Positions 36,065 through 46,501 of a DNA stretch of 58,364 nucleotides are shown one piece after another. The stretch's first letter is position 1; every line of letters starts with the position of its first letter. The DNA comes from JBBIOU01 sp037443205 (lineage in GTDB: Bacteria > Bacteroidota > Bacteroidia > Flavobacteriales_D > UBA2798), in NCBI GenBank assembly GCA_037443205.1, contig JBBIOU010000022.1, positions 1-58,364 of the forward strand. The letters are read 5' to 3'. A program made the translations under genes and the position numbers. The notes beneath the pieces are model-generated. The model had not been told where the DNA came from, ran no database searches, and saw only the letters and a program-made list of their open reading frames with translations.

Positions 36065-36820
36065 TTATACCATATTTAATCGGTTAACTAATTCATCTTT
36101 ATAAGAACCACCTATGGGAATTATTTTTTTATCATTTTCCATAATTAAATTAGGCAGCTCTATAGAGGCTATTTTGTCTATACGCACAATGAAAGACCTG
36201 TGTACTCTGATAAAATCATTTGCAGGCATTTTCTTTTCTATATCTTTCATGGTTGAATGTATGGTATAGCGTGTGTTTAGGGTGTTAATTACTACATAAT
36301 CTTTAAGCGCTTCAATAAAATAAATTTCTTTGGTGTTGATTTTTATTAAACGAGAATTTGATTTTACAAAAATATAATCAATACTGCTGTCTTTGTTTTC
36401 TACAATTGAATATAAAAGGTCGCGCTCTTGCAATATTTCTTTTTCTTTTTTGTGTTTATAAAGCGCCATTTCGATAGAGGTGTGTAAGTCAATTTCTTTA
36501 AATGGCTTGATGATATAACCATAAGGCTCTGTAACTTTTGCCCGTTCCAGGGTGCTTTCATCGGCATAAGCAGTTAAAAATATTACCGGTATTGCTTCTG
36601 TCTTTTTTATTTCTGCTGCAGCCTCAATGCCCGTAATAGTTCCTTTAAGCATAATATCCATTAATACGATATCGGGTTTAAGCTCTGCTGCCAGGGCAAT
36701 GGCTTTTTCTCCGGTAGATGCAGTTGCTACTACATTATAGCCAAGTTTGGTTAAGCTTTGTTGTATGTCTTTAGCAACAATGCTTTCATCTTCAACAACT
36801 AATACGGTAGTTTTTGACAT
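36065..36820 (-). CDS. LytTR-family response regulator
   Basis: 251 residues. Receiver domain 1-125: acidic pocket VEDES, phosphorylation Asp in DIVLMDIMLKG, Thr in FLTAYAD, Lys in YIIKPFKE. The TMDI-type helix then leads to a LytTR DNA-binding domain (about 150-250; IYFIEALKDYVVI, FIRVHRSFIVRIDKI). It binds promoter DNA when phosphorylated. It lies 8 bp after the histidine kinase gene, clearly its partner. Confidence 0.93.
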   Translation of the reverse strand: MSKTTVLVVEDESIVAKDIQQSLTKLGYNVVATASTGEKAIALAAELKPDIVLMDIMLKGTITGIEAAAEIKKTEAIPVIFLTAYADESTLERAKVTEPYGYIIKPFKEIDLHTSIEMALYKHKKEKEILQERDLLYSIVENKDSSIDYIFVKSNSRLIKINTKEIYFIEALKDYVVINTLNTRYTIHSTMKDIEKKMPANDFIRVHRSFIVRIDKIASIELPNLIMENDKKIIPIGGSYKDELVNRLNMV

Positions 36821-36828
36821 AATTATAA

Positions 36829-39800
36829 TTAATTAATCAACTGTTTTTCAAAGGTAATTAAATATTTTGTTCCTTGACCACTTTCTTGCTTAATTTCTCC
36901 ATCTAATTGTTCAACCAGGGTGGTTACCAGTTGTATTCCCAGGGTTTCTGTATGTTTTATGTCAAACTCCGGGGGCATTCCTATTCCGTTATCTTCTATA
37001 ATAATTGATATTTGGTTTTCTTTTTGTTTTAGGCCAATTTTTATTTGCGGCTGTTTAATATTTTTATTAAATGCATATTTTAATGCATTGGATAATAATT
37101 CATTAATAATTAAACCACAGGGTATTGCCTGGTCTAAGTTTAAATGAATATAATCTGTTTCAAATATAAGATTAATATTTTCTTCGCCCACCTGGTAGGT
37201 TAAAAATAAATTTTTAGATAGATTATTGATGTATTCGGTAAAGTTGATGTAAGAAAAATTTTTGTTTTGATATAAACTTTCGTGTATAAACGACATTGAT
37301 TTAATTCTGTTTTGGCTTTCGCGAAGAAATTGCAATATTTTTTCGTCTTTGATGTATGATGATTGAAGATTTAAAATACTCGAAATTACCTGTAAATTAT
37401 TTTTTACGCGATGGTGTACTTCTTTTAAAAGTATTTCCTTTTCTTTAAGTGAAGTAAGTAATTCCTGTTCGGCTGTTTTCTTTTCGGTAATATCACGTAT
37501 AATTACCAGTGCTTCATCATCATTAATTTTGGCATATCTGGCTTCAAAATATCCTATGTAATTATTTATGTTTAAAGAATATTCGTATTGATATATTTTG
37601 TTGTTGTCTATACAGTTTTGTATATTTTTTAAAAAAGCGTTTCCCATTTCGTTATTAAACCTTTCGGTTATTTTTTTACCGATAAAATTTTCAGGTTTTT
37701 CTAAAAGTAAATTGTTGTTTTTGTAAATTACGTCTAAATACGTTCCGTCTTTTTTCATGCGAAAAATCAAATCGGGCAGTGCACTGATAAGTGCCCGGCT
37801 TTGCTCTTCGCTTTTGGCTAATTTTAATTGTGTTTCTTTTTTATCGGTAATGTTATGAGCTATACATGATACTTCTTGTATGGTTCCGTCAGCAAGTTTT
37901 ATGGGGCTTACAAATACTTCATACCATATTTTTTTTCCCTTCAGGTCGTACATTTTTCCTTCCAGTTCCTGGTGCTCTCCTTTAAAGGCATTTTGATAAA
38001 TACTTAGTGTTTGTGTGTTATAATCTTTATTGATAAAATTTATCAAATATTCATTAAATGGTAGTCCCACATAAGTTTCTATACCAAAATGTTTTTTTAC
38101 TTCCTCAAAAAAGTTATTGTTAAAAGATGATATTTTAAAGTTTTTATCGAGCGTCCAGATTAATATATTGCTGGCGCTTTCAAATATTGATTTAATTTTT
38201 GCGGTTTGTTTTTGTACCAGTTTTTCTGATTCGATGATTTGGGTAATGTCTCTGGAAACACCCATTGCTCCTATAAATTCACCTTCTTTGCTTAGCATTA
38301 CTGAAGCTGATAGATAACAAGTAAATACTTCTCCGTTTTTTCTTATATTCTTTATTTCACCTACAAACTTATGGTTCTTTTTAAGTTCTTTACTTACACG
38401 CAGATAGTCTTTTTTATTTGCATATAATATTTTAGGCGATTTTCCTTTTATTTCATCAAAGGTATATCCAAAACATTTTAATGCAGCATCATTAACCTGA
38501 TATATCTCGTTATTGGCGTTGGTTGCCATTATCATATCTATAGAACTGTTTAATACAGTATCTATATATTGTTTTTGTTGGGTTAATTTTTTTTGGGTTA
38601 ATTTATGTACTTCTATTTCTTTTTGAAGCTGTATGTTGGATTCCTCAATAATGTTTGCTCTTATTCTTTCTTTTTCGGCTAACTTATGTGCCGTAATGTC
38701 TATTAATGTACCTTGTATTATTGCTTCCATTCCCTGTTCATCTTTTAACAGGGAAACATTTGCTAATATAGTTACCGAAGTATTGTCTTTTTTCTTTACT
38801 AATAATTCGTAGTTTTTTAATATCTTATTTCTTTTTAAGTCTTCTATGTATTTGTTTCTGTCATTGTTACTAAAATACAAATCATCAGAACGTAATTTTA
38901 AAAATTCTTTTTTATCTGCATATCCAAATATTTTAATAAATGCTTCATTGCAATCGATAATCTCACCATTTATATGTGTTCTGAAAACACCCGACACATT
39001 ACTTTCAAACAGGCTTTTATAAAGTTCTTCTGATTTTGCCAATGCTTGTTGTGTATTTTTAAATTGGGTTATGTCAAAAACGGTGCCTTCTATATATCCT
39101 GTTCCATCCGCTATATACGAAACATTTTCTAACAGCCAAATTTCTCTTTCTGATTTAAGAACTACTTTACTTTCGTGATTTTTGATATATTTTTTTTCTT
39201 TTAATAATTCTATAAAATTATTTCTGTCTGTAGAATCTTTATATAAGTCATCCAGCGATTTACCTATTAATAATTTTTTGTCAGTAAAACCAAAAATTTC
39301 TGCAAAAGAATTATTACATTCAATAATAATTCTGTTTAAATCAATCCTGTAAAAACCGGATAGATTTTTTTCTATCATGGTTCTGTATTTTTCTTCTGAG
39401 TGGAGAATTTGTTGCTCTTTTATAACGCGGTCAGTAATATTTGATGATATACCTATATTGGCAATGTGTTTACCTGTTTCATCAAACTTCGGGAAAACTT
39501 TTTCTTCTACCCAAATATATTGCTCCTGGTTTGGTATTTTAAACCTGTATTTCATTGTTACAGGTTTTTTTATATGATTGAGTTCCTTTGTTTTTTCGAT
39601 TATATTATTTAAATCTTCCGGATGGACAAATTCTAATATTTTACCTGTTTTTGACAAAGAAATATATTCATCAACCTTCATGTTTAATATGTTTTCTATT
39701 TGTCCGGATAAATATCGCAATGATTTATTTCCTTTTTCATCAATGGCTACATGATATACTATATTGTCAATAGAGTTAATTACGGTGAGCAAGCGGTCGC

Positions 39801-40377
39801 GACTACCGTATATATCTTTTTTACTCTCATTAATTTTTAATAATAAAACTTCTCTGTTGTAATGTATTAAAAAAATAATCAATGCAATTGAAATAAGTGC
39901 ACTTAAACAGTATTGTAGTGGTATCAAATTAATTTCGTTGGATGTATAATGCATGATTATTGTGCTAATAATTATAGTAAGCGAAAATATTAATGCCCTG
40001 TCATAGTAATGAATGATTATATTTAAACTAAGAAATGCTATTAAAAATCCTATAAAATAACTTAAATCTCCATTATTTATATAATAGTAATATAAAGCAT
40101 ATCCGCAAAATAAAAATGACGTTGCAAATAATATTTCTGAAAGTGAATTTTTTATTTTTTTTGATTTGTAAGATAATATAAAAAAACTAAGAAAAAATAT
40201 AGGTATAAATACATCAATAAATAAATCATCTTCTTTATAAAACAAATAAAAAACAAACAAAGGTGATACTATAAACCCGAATAAATAGTATAATCTGAAT
40301 AATTTGTATATATCTTCTATATTATCAATACCAAAAGATTCGTAATAAAATTTTCTTATAAAATTAATCCACCTCAT
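36829..40377 (-). CDS. multi-PAS sensor histidine kinase (HisKA_2 type)
   Basis: 1182 residues. About six membrane helices within 25-185, then five to six PAS domains in series (about 190-320, 325-440, 445-565, 605-720, 730-850, 860-975). The HisKA_2/HWE-type dimerisation motif LLKEVHHRVKNNLQVISS carries the phospho-His, and the ATPase domain shows N-box IINELLSNALKYAF, G1 EDNGIGMP and G2 LGIQLVTTLVEQL. It should phosphorylate the LytTR regulator just downstream. The start lies 2 bp from the MORN-protein stop. The PAS chain could bind several small ligands or cofactors. Confidence 0.92.
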   Translation of the reverse strand: MRWINFIRKFYYESFGIDNIEDIYKLFRLYYLFGFIVSPLFVFYLFYKEDDLFIDVFIPIFFLSFFILSYKSKKIKNSLSEILFATSFLFCGYALYYYYINNGDLSYFIGFLIAFLSLNIIIHYYDRALIFSLTIIISTIIMHYTSNEINLIPLQYCLSALISIALIIFLIHYNREVLLLKINESKKDIYGSRDRLLTVINSIDNIVYHVAIDEKGNKSLRYLSGQIENILNMKVDEYISLSKTGKILEFVHPEDLNNIIEKTKELNHIKKPVTMKYRFKIPNQEQYIWVEEKVFPKFDETGKHIANIGISSNITDRVIKEQQILHSEEKYRTMIEKNLSGFYRIDLNRIIIECNNSFAEIFGFTDKKLLIGKSLDDLYKDSTDRNNFIELLKEKKYIKNHESKVVLKSEREIWLLENVSYIADGTGYIEGTVFDITQFKNTQQALAKSEELYKSLFESNVSGVFRTHINGEIIDCNEAFIKIFGYADKKEFLKLRSDDLYFSNNDRNKYIEDLKRNKILKNYELLVKKKDNTSVTILANVSLLKDEQGMEAIIQGTLIDITAHKLAEKERIRANIIEESNIQLQKEIEVHKLTQKKLTQQKQYIDTVLNSSIDMIMATNANNEIYQVNDAALKCFGYTFDEIKGKSPKILYANKKDYLRVSKELKKNHKFVGEIKNIRKNGEVFTCYLSASVMLSKEGEFIGAMGVSRDITQIIESEKLVQKQTAKIKSIFESASNILIWTLDKNFKISSFNNNFFEEVKKHFGIETYVGLPFNEYLINFINKDYNTQTLSIYQNAFKGEHQELEGKMYDLKGKKIWYEVFVSPIKLADGTIQEVSCIAHNITDKKETQLKLAKSEEQSRALISALPDLIFRMKKDGTYLDVIYKNNNLLLEKPENFIGKKITERFNNEMGNAFLKNIQNCIDNNKIYQYEYSLNINNYIGYFEARYAKINDDEALVIIRDITEKKTAEQELLTSLKEKEILLKEVHHRVKNNLQVISSILNLQSSYIKDEKILQFLRESQNRIKSMSFIHESLYQNKNFSYINFTEYINNLSKNLFLTYQVGEENINLIFETDYIHLNLDQAIPCGLIINELLSNALKYAFNKNIKQPQIKIGLKQKENQISIIIEDNGIGMPPEFDIKHTETLGIQLVTTLVEQLDGEIKQESGQGTKYLITFEKQLIN

Positions 40378-40379
40378 TA

Positions 40380-41945
40380 TTAAAAATCAAAATCCGGTTG
40401 TTCAATGTCTTGTTCTTTGTCTTTTACTTTTATGCCGTCAATTTTATATTTTTTCCCTCTTTTATATACAACATTTCTGATTAAGTTTCCTTGGTTGTCA
40501 AAGTATTTCCATTCACCGGTTTTTAATCCCTGTTTATATTTTCCTTCTCGTTTTAACATACCATTATCATAATAAAAAATATGCTTTCCATCGGGTATTC
40601 CGCTGATGTATTTTCCTTTAAAAGCAATTTTTCCGTTATCATATTTATATTCCCAAAAACCGTCTCTTACACCATCTTTAAAAAATCCGGTTTCTGTATG
40701 ATCTCCTACATGATAATACCATTCTCCATCGCGTGTTCCGTTGATGTAGTTTCCTTTGGTTAAAATATTGCCAACCGAGTCGTATTCGGTAATTATTCCA
40801 TCTTCTTTGCCATAACGATATGATTCTTCGCGCATCAATTGTCCGTTTCTATAGTACCAAATCCAGGGTCCATGTGGTTTTCCTTTGATGTATTTTCCTT
40901 TTTGTTCTATTTTTCCATTATCATAGTAATATTTCCATTCGTCTATTTTTATACTGTTTTCATATTTTCCTTCAGCTTTTATTTTTTTATCAGGGTAATA
41001 ATATTTCCATGGGCCTTGATATAATCCTGCTGCATCTACTATTCCTTCCGATAATAAAATATCATCTTTATAAATGTAGGAATTGATTATAATACTGTCT
41101 TCGCTGAACTCTCTGAAAACTCCGTTTTTTTTGTTTTCAAAGTATCCTCCTATTAATTTAGGCTTTCCATTCGGATGATATTCGGTTCTTATATCTATAA
41201 ATATTGTTTCTTCTGCATTTTCTATTTTTTCTCCTTCCTGGTATTTTTCAAAGTCAGTAATATTTCCTTTTTTATCATATTTTTTTACATATCCTACAAG
41301 TACATCATTACTATATTCTGCCTCTGTTTTTATGTTTCCATCTTCGTAAAATTCTACCCATTTTCCTGATTTTTTACCTTGCTCGTTTACTCTGTTTATT
41401 TCTTTTTTATCTAATAAATATCCGTTTTTATATTCTTCTATGGTTATTATTCTTCCTTCTTTATCATATTCATAAACTGTACCTACCACCAAATCATTTA
41501 TATAATTAATTTTCTTTTTTACAGTTCCGTTTTCGTAATACTCGGTTGTAAGTCCGTTCTTTTTGTTATTTTGATATGTTTCTTCACTTACTAAATTTCC
41601 TTTAGCATCGTAATTTTTTGAAATTCCGTTCTTTTTTCCTTCTTTGTAATAAATTTCGTTTTTTAATATTCCGTTTTCACTGTAAAATTTCCAAATACTG
41701 TCCAATTCATGATTTTTTCTGTTTCCCTCTGATTTTAATTTCCCGTTTTCATAATAGGTTTTCCAGTATCCTTCGGGTTTTGCATCTTTCAAATTTCCTT
41801 CGCTTGAAATATTGCCATTATTATAATAAAAAACATTATACCCGTTTGGGTTATTTTTAATTTGAGCATTTAAAATGAATTTATTTTGTGTAATTATAAA
41901 AACTAAAAAAATATATTTTACCCTATTACAAATTTTTTTTCTCAT
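40380..41945 (-). CDS. secreted MORN/YwqK-type repeat protein
   Basis: 521 residues from the ATG at 41945 (MRKKICN), whose signal peptide ends LNAQ; a 13-codon longer frame is open but less likely. Nearly the whole protein is ~23-residue MORN-like repeats (about 18-20 units; YYENGKLKSEG, YYDNGKIEQKGKYIKGKPHGPW and similar), the kind annotated as YwqK-family antitoxin repeats. The C-terminal tail is charged. It is first in an operon with the kinase (2-bp gap) and the LytTR regulator. A sensor or scaffold role in that system is inference. Confidence 0.85.
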   Translation of the reverse strand: MRKKICNRVKYIFLVFIITQNKFILNAQIKNNPNGYNVFYYNNGNISSEGNLKDAKPEGYWKTYYENGKLKSEGNRKNHELDSIWKFYSENGILKNEIYYKEGKKNGISKNYDAKGNLVSEETYQNNKKNGLTTEYYENGTVKKKINYINDLVVGTVYEYDKEGRIITIEEYKNGYLLDKKEINRVNEQGKKSGKWVEFYEDGNIKTEAEYSNDVLVGYVKKYDKKGNITDFEKYQEGEKIENAEETIFIDIRTEYHPNGKPKLIGGYFENKKNGVFREFSEDSIIINSYIYKDDILLSEGIVDAAGLYQGPWKYYYPDKKIKAEGKYENSIKIDEWKYYYDNGKIEQKGKYIKGKPHGPWIWYYRNGQLMREESYRYGKEDGIITEYDSVGNILTKGNYINGTRDGEWYYHVGDHTETGFFKDGVRDGFWEYKYDNGKIAFKGKYISGIPDGKHIFYYDNGMLKREGKYKQGLKTGEWKYFDNQGNLIRNVVYKRGKKYKIDGIKVKDKEQDIEQPDFDF

Positions 41946-41984
41946 TATATACTTATTAAAAAATGTTTTTATTATTATGAACAT

Positions 41985-42342
41985 TTTATTATGGTGTTAA
42001 TATTGTTGGTATTTTTTTTTTAATTATTTTAAATTCTAATTTACTAAAATTTAATAACAATAATTAAATTACAATTACTTAAAAAACACCTAATTAACAT
42101 CAATTAACAACACAGCGGTAAAGGTAATTATTATAATAAGTCGTATTACACGATGAGTAATTTTTTGTTAGTATAATTACTCAATTTATGCTTAAAAGCA
42201 CTCATAAAATCAATGTATCTAATCGGTTGTTAATGCGTATATCTAATATGTTAAATTAAAACAAATAATATATTAAACATTATTAACAAGAAATTTACAT
42301 AATTTTATGCCGTATATTGAAAACTTTAAATAAACAAATAAT
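41985..42342. other. AT-rich divergent gap before the MORN operon and rpiB
   Basis: 358 bp of very AT-rich DNA with many taa/att runs. A 9-bp inverted repeat tgagtaatt/aattactca with a 12-nt loop (42154-42183) is the only clear structure. No exact TAnnTTTG promoter is found on either strand, although both flanking genes should start here. Confidence 0.4.
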
Positions 42343-42774
42343 ATGAACATTTGCATAGGCAGCGACCATGCCGGTTACCAACTAAAAGAAAAAATAAAAA
42401 ATTATTTACAAAACAAAGGATATATTGTTTTAGACGAAGGAACAAACACACCAGAAAGTGTTGATTATCCAGATTTTGCACATCGTGTGGCACAGCAAGT
42501 GCTTACCAGCAAAGATACACAAGGAATATTAATATGTGGCACCGGAAACGGCATAAGCATAGCAGCAAATAAACACAAAGGAATTAGAGCTGCAGTATGC
42601 TGGAACACAGAAGTAGCCAAGCTTGCCAAGCAGCATAATAATGCCAATATTATTTCGCTGCCGGCCCGCTTTATTACAGAAAAACAAGCTATTGATATTT
42701 TAGATGCATTTTTTATGGCAGTATTTGAAGGAGGCAGACATCAGAACAGAATAAATAAAATTGATATATGCTGA
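42343..42774 (+). CDS. rpiB: ribose 5-phosphate isomerase B
   Basis: 143 residues. IGSDHAGYQLKEKI, DEGTNTPESVDYPDFAH, LICGTGNGISIAANKHKGIRAAVCW and HNNANIISLPARFI are the RpiB/LacAB signatures; the catalytic Cys lies in ICGTGNG. It interconverts ribose 5-phosphate and ribulose 5-phosphate. Its stop overlaps the peptidase start by 7 bp. Confidence 0.95.
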   Translation: MNICIGSDHAGYQLKEKIKNYLQNKGYIVLDEGTNTPESVDYPDFAHRVAQQVLTSKDTQGILICGTGNGISIAANKHKGIRAAVCWNTEVAKLAKQHNNANIISLPARFITEKQAIDILDAFFMAVFEGGRHQNRINKIDIC

Positions 42775-44360
42775 CTAAAAACATTTTATTAGCTGTCAGC
42801 CTTTTTGTAGCATTATTTAATAGGCAATTAATAGCTCAAAATCAAGAAAATGAAAAACTTTTGTATTTTTCTCAACAAATTAATGCAGCCGATTTAAAAA
42901 AACACCTGTATATTATTGCCGGGGATGAATTTCAAGGAAGAGAAACCGGAAGAGAAGGACAAAAATTAGCCGCAAAGTATTTAAAAGAACAGTTTGAAGA
43001 ATTTGGATTAATGCCCGGGAATAATGGCAATTGGTTTCAAACTTTTTATTTAATCGAAGAAAAACCCGCTTCGATTTTACAAATAAATAACAAAGTATTT
43101 AATTTTTATCATGATTTTTATTTTTTTCCTCCGGCCAAAGACACAACAGTTATTTTTGATGAGATAGTATTTGCCGGATATGGTATAGAAAGTGCCGGAT
43201 ATAATGATTTTAAAAATCTTGATTTAAAAAATAAAGCAGTGCTAATTTTAGCCGGTGAACCCCGTACCCGGAAAGGAAAATCCTTGATTACCGGAAAAAA
43301 AAATAATTCTGAATGGAGTAGTAATGTATGGAAAAAAATTCAAGCAGCACAAAAATATGGAGCTGCTTTGATATTGGTACAAACGCCAGACTATGAAAAA
43401 AACATAAAATTATTAGAACATTACATTAATAAACCATCCTGTTCATTAAAAGAAAATGAACAAAAACCGGAACGTAAAAGAAAATTCAGAGATAAACAAT
43501 TTAGTGAAGCTCAGTATCTATTTGTGTCCGATACAATATTAAATTCCCTAATTGGTAAAAATGCAATTAATGAATGGATTGCAAAAATCAGCAGCGAAAA
43601 AAAACCTGTATCAAAAACCATTAAATTAAAACTACAACTGCAAATACAAAAAGAAAAAAAAGAATATGAAGCCGAAAATGTTTTAGCTTATATTGAAGGT
43701 TCCGACAAAAAAGATGAATTCATAATAATTACTGCGCATTACGATCACTTGGGTGTACAAGATGGAAAGATATATTATGGAGCTGATGATGATGGAACCG
43801 GAACCGTTGCCCTGATAGAATTGGCACAAGCATTCCAGTATGCAGTAAATAATGGATATAAACCCAGACGCAGCTTACTGATAATGCCGGTATCGGGCGA
43901 AGAAAAAGGCTTGTTTGGTTCTTATTATTATTCAAAAAATCCGGTATTCCCATTAAAAAACACGGTGGCAAACTTAAATATTGATATGATTGGCCGCACG
44001 GATAGTTTACACACAAACCCGGAGTATGTTTATGTAATAGGATCAGATATGCTTAGCAAAGAATTGGATGATATTTGTAAAAATGCAAATGCAACCTATA
44101 CACAATTAGAATTAGATTATCGTTTTAATAAAGAAGATGAACCCAATCGTTTTTATTACCGTTCCGACCATTATAATTTTGCGCGCAACAATATACCGGT
44201 AATATTTTTCTTTAGCGGAGTTCATGCCGATTATCATAAACCAACAGATACCGTGGATAAAATAAATTTCGAAAAAGTAGAAAAAGTTACACGACTTATT
44301 TTTTTTACGGCCTGGGAACTTCTTAACCGCGAAGAAAGAATTAAACTCAATAATGAATAG
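42768..44360 (+). CDS. secreted M28 family metallopeptidase
   Basis: 530 residues. Signal peptide ending QLIAQ; a PA-type insert (about 120-250); zinc ligands in TAHYDHLG, GADDDGTG, SGEEKGLFGS and NLNIDMIGR, with the final His in GVHADYHKPTDTVDKI. Two zinc ions cut N-terminal residues or short peptides in the periplasm. Ends 9 bp from the convergent menE stop. Confidence 0.9.
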   Translation: MLTKNILLAVSLFVALFNRQLIAQNQENEKLLYFSQQINAADLKKHLYIIAGDEFQGRETGREGQKLAAKYLKEQFEEFGLMPGNNGNWFQTFYLIEEKPASILQINNKVFNFYHDFYFFPPAKDTTVIFDEIVFAGYGIESAGYNDFKNLDLKNKAVLILAGEPRTRKGKSLITGKKNNSEWSSNVWKKIQAAQKYGAALILVQTPDYEKNIKLLEHYINKPSCSLKENEQKPERKRKFRDKQFSEAQYLFVSDTILNSLIGKNAINEWIAKISSEKKPVSKTIKLKLQLQIQKEKKEYEAENVLAYIEGSDKKDEFIIITAHYDHLGVQDGKIYYGADDDGTGTVALIELAQAFQYAVNNGYKPRRSLLIMPVSGEEKGLFGSYYYSKNPVFPLKNTVANLNIDMIGRTDSLHTNPEYVYVIGSDMLSKELDDICKNANATYTQLELDYRFNKEDEPNRFYYRSDHYNFARNNIPVIFFFSGVHADYHKPTDTVDKINFEKVEKVTRLIFFTAWELLNREERIKLNNE

Positions 44361-44369
44361 CACACCGGC

Positions 44370-45458
44370 TTACGGCTGCAGTAATTTTAATGTTTCAGTT
44401 CGGTTTATTTTATTGGTTTCTGTATATACAAAATTTTCAATAAATAGTATTTCTTTGGGTATAAAATGTTTTTCAAAATGGTTCAATAAATAATTGTTGA
44501 ATAATTTTTGTGTGGCAGCATCAAATTTTTTACCTTCAATTACCAATACAACTTTTTCTCCGCTTTTTTCATCCGGCAAGGAGCTTATAAAGTAGTTTCT
44601 GTTTAATATATTTTCAAGTTTTTTTTCTAATTCTTCCGGAAAAATTTTTATGCCGCCACTGTTAATTACATTATCATAGCGACCCTTCCATATAAACTCA
44701 TCGGTCCAAATTAAATCTACAACATCATTTGTAATAATTTTATCATTGCATAATTTTGGTGCATTTATTATCAAACAATTTCGGTTATCAACCTCAAAAC
44801 TTATACCTTTTAAAGCTTTAAACGAGTTAGTACGGTTATGGCCGTTGAGCTTTTTAAGCGCCACATGACTCAGCGTTTCTGTCATTCCATAACTTTCATA
44901 ACAGCAAGTTTGTAAACTTTGTAGTTTTTGTTCTAAACTTTTGTTTACTGGCGCACCGCCAATAATTAAATTTTTTATACGGTTTATTTTTTCTTTACCA
45001 TTTATAATTTCTAACAAGGCGCTGACTTGCATCGGAGTCATGGCAGCGAAATCAATAAATGTATCCTGCGATATATGTTCAAGCGGATTTAAAGAGGGCT
45101 TAACCGAAAGTAAATTTAAACCTGCAATCCACGAGCGAAGCAACATCATTTTGCCGGCAATAAAATTTACCGGCAAACACAACAAGGCAATTTCGTCTTC
45201 ATTTAAATTAAAAAAATGTATGGTTTGTAAAGCACTTTCTATAAATGCTTGTTTTTTTAATAATATTTTTTTGGGTATTCCGGTACTGCCTGATGTTTTT
45301 ACTTCTATATACTCCTCTTTGTTTAACCAGCAAGAAACAAATTCTGTTATTTCTTCTTTTTGAGAAAAATTAATATTTACGGCATTGTTTACCAAATCAA
45401 ACGGAATGATTTTTTTTCCGTTTATGTAAATAGGTTTATAGGCATATTCATCCATCAT
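44370..45458 (-). CDS. menE: o-succinylbenzoate--CoA ligase
   Basis: 362 residues, shorter than the ~480 of classical MenE but usual for Bacteroidetes. Phosphate-binding loop KTSGSTGIPKKI, LPVNFIAGKM, NLIIGGAPVNKSLEQKLQ, YESYGMTETLSHVAL, and the C-terminal GRYDNVINSGGIKIFPEELE. It makes OSB-CoA in menaquinone synthesis with AMP and PPi release. It overlaps menC by 4 bp. Confidence 0.88.
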   Translation of the reverse strand: MMDEYAYKPIYINGKKIIPFDLVNNAVNINFSQKEEITEFVSCWLNKEEYIEVKTSGSTGIPKKILLKKQAFIESALQTIHFFNLNEDEIALLCLPVNFIAGKMMLLRSWIAGLNLLSVKPSLNPLEHISQDTFIDFAAMTPMQVSALLEIINGKEKINRIKNLIIGGAPVNKSLEQKLQSLQTCCYESYGMTETLSHVALKKLNGHNRTNSFKALKGISFEVDNRNCLIINAPKLCNDKIITNDVVDLIWTDEFIWKGRYDNVINSGGIKIFPEELEKKLENILNRNYFISSLPDEKSGEKVVLVIEGKKFDAATQKLFNNYLLNHFEKHFIPKEILFIENFVYTETNKINRTETLKLLQP

Positions 45459-46501
45459 ATTATATTATATTGCCACGATTTATGACGGTTATAATAGAGT
45501 TTTCCGTTATTAACTTCGAGTGGTGATTGGATGTTATTTATATACAAGCTGCCGGTTCCCAGCCCTTGGGGTATGTTTGTGTTAAGTGTATAGGTCCATT
45601 GAGCAATGGCATTTAAACCGATGTTTGATTCTAAAGCAGAGGTTATCCACCAGCCGCAAGAATTTTCACGGGCAATATTTATCCATTCCTCACAAGCAGA
45701 AAATCCGCCCAGCAAACTGGGTTTTAAAACCAGGTATTGAGGTTTGATATGTTCAATAAGTTTTTTCTTTTCTTCGTAGGTATTTACACCTATCAATTCT
45801 TCGTCAAGGGCAACGGGTATAATTTTCATTTCACATAATTTTTTATAATTATCACAGTCTCCTTTTTTAAGCGGTTGCTCGATAGAGTGTATATTATAAG
45901 TTTTTAAAACATTTAATTTTTCTATGGCTTCTTCAAAATTATACGCGCCATTGGCATCAACCCTGATTTCTATATTTTTTCCGTATTTATTGTTGATGTA
46001 TTCAATAACATTTATTTCCTCTTGAAAATCAATTGCGCCAATTTTCATTTTAATGCATTTAAAGCCGTTATTTATTTTTTCTACTGCTTGTTTTATCATG
46101 TTTGCTGCATTATCCATCCAAATTAAACCGTTAATTTCTATAGGCTTTTTGTTATTAACAAAACCCGAATTAAATAAAATTCTTTTTCCTTGATTTTGCA
46201 GGTCGAGTAAAGCTTGTTCAACAGCAAATATTAAAGACGGGTATTTACTAAAAACCTGAGGATATCTGTCTGTGTAACGATGAATGTTTTCAGTACAATC
46301 ATTCAAAGCCATATCGTATGTTTCAAAATTGTCAGCACTCAACCCATACAGATATCCACATTCGCCTACACCTTTAATTTGCGGATTATTATCATTCCAT
46401 ATTTCAATGTAGCAACATTCTTTTTCGTATAAGGTATTCCTTGAGGTGCGGGCAGGTTTTTTAAAAAGTAAGTTCTTTTTATAATGTCGAGCTTTAAGCA
46501 T
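45455..46501 (-). CDS. menC: o-succinylbenzoate synthase
   Basis: 348 residues from the ATG at 46501, which overlaps the pyrophosphatase stop by 8 bp. Enolase-superfamily barrel: the catalytic Lys motif KCIKMKIGAIDF, metal-binding IRVDANGAYNFEEA (Asp), SIEQPLKKGD (Glu), LDEELIG, LVLKPSLLGGF (Lys). It dehydrates SHCHC to o-succinylbenzoate in menaquinone synthesis. Confidence 0.9.
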   Translation of the reverse strand: MLKARHYKKNLLFKKPARTSRNTLYEKECCYIEIWNDNNPQIKGVGECGYLYGLSADNFETYDMALNDCTENIHRYTDRYPQVFSKYPSLIFAVEQALLDLQNQGKRILFNSGFVNNKKPIEINGLIWMDNAANMIKQAVEKINNGFKCIKMKIGAIDFQEEINVIEYINNKYGKNIEIRVDANGAYNFEEAIEKLNVLKTYNIHSIEQPLKKGDCDNYKKLCEMKIIPVALDEELIGVNTYEEKKKLIEHIKPQYLVLKPSLLGGFSACEEWINIARENSCGWWITSALESNIGLNAIAQWTYTLNTNIPQGLGTGSLYINNIQSPLEVNNGKLYYNRHKSWQYNII

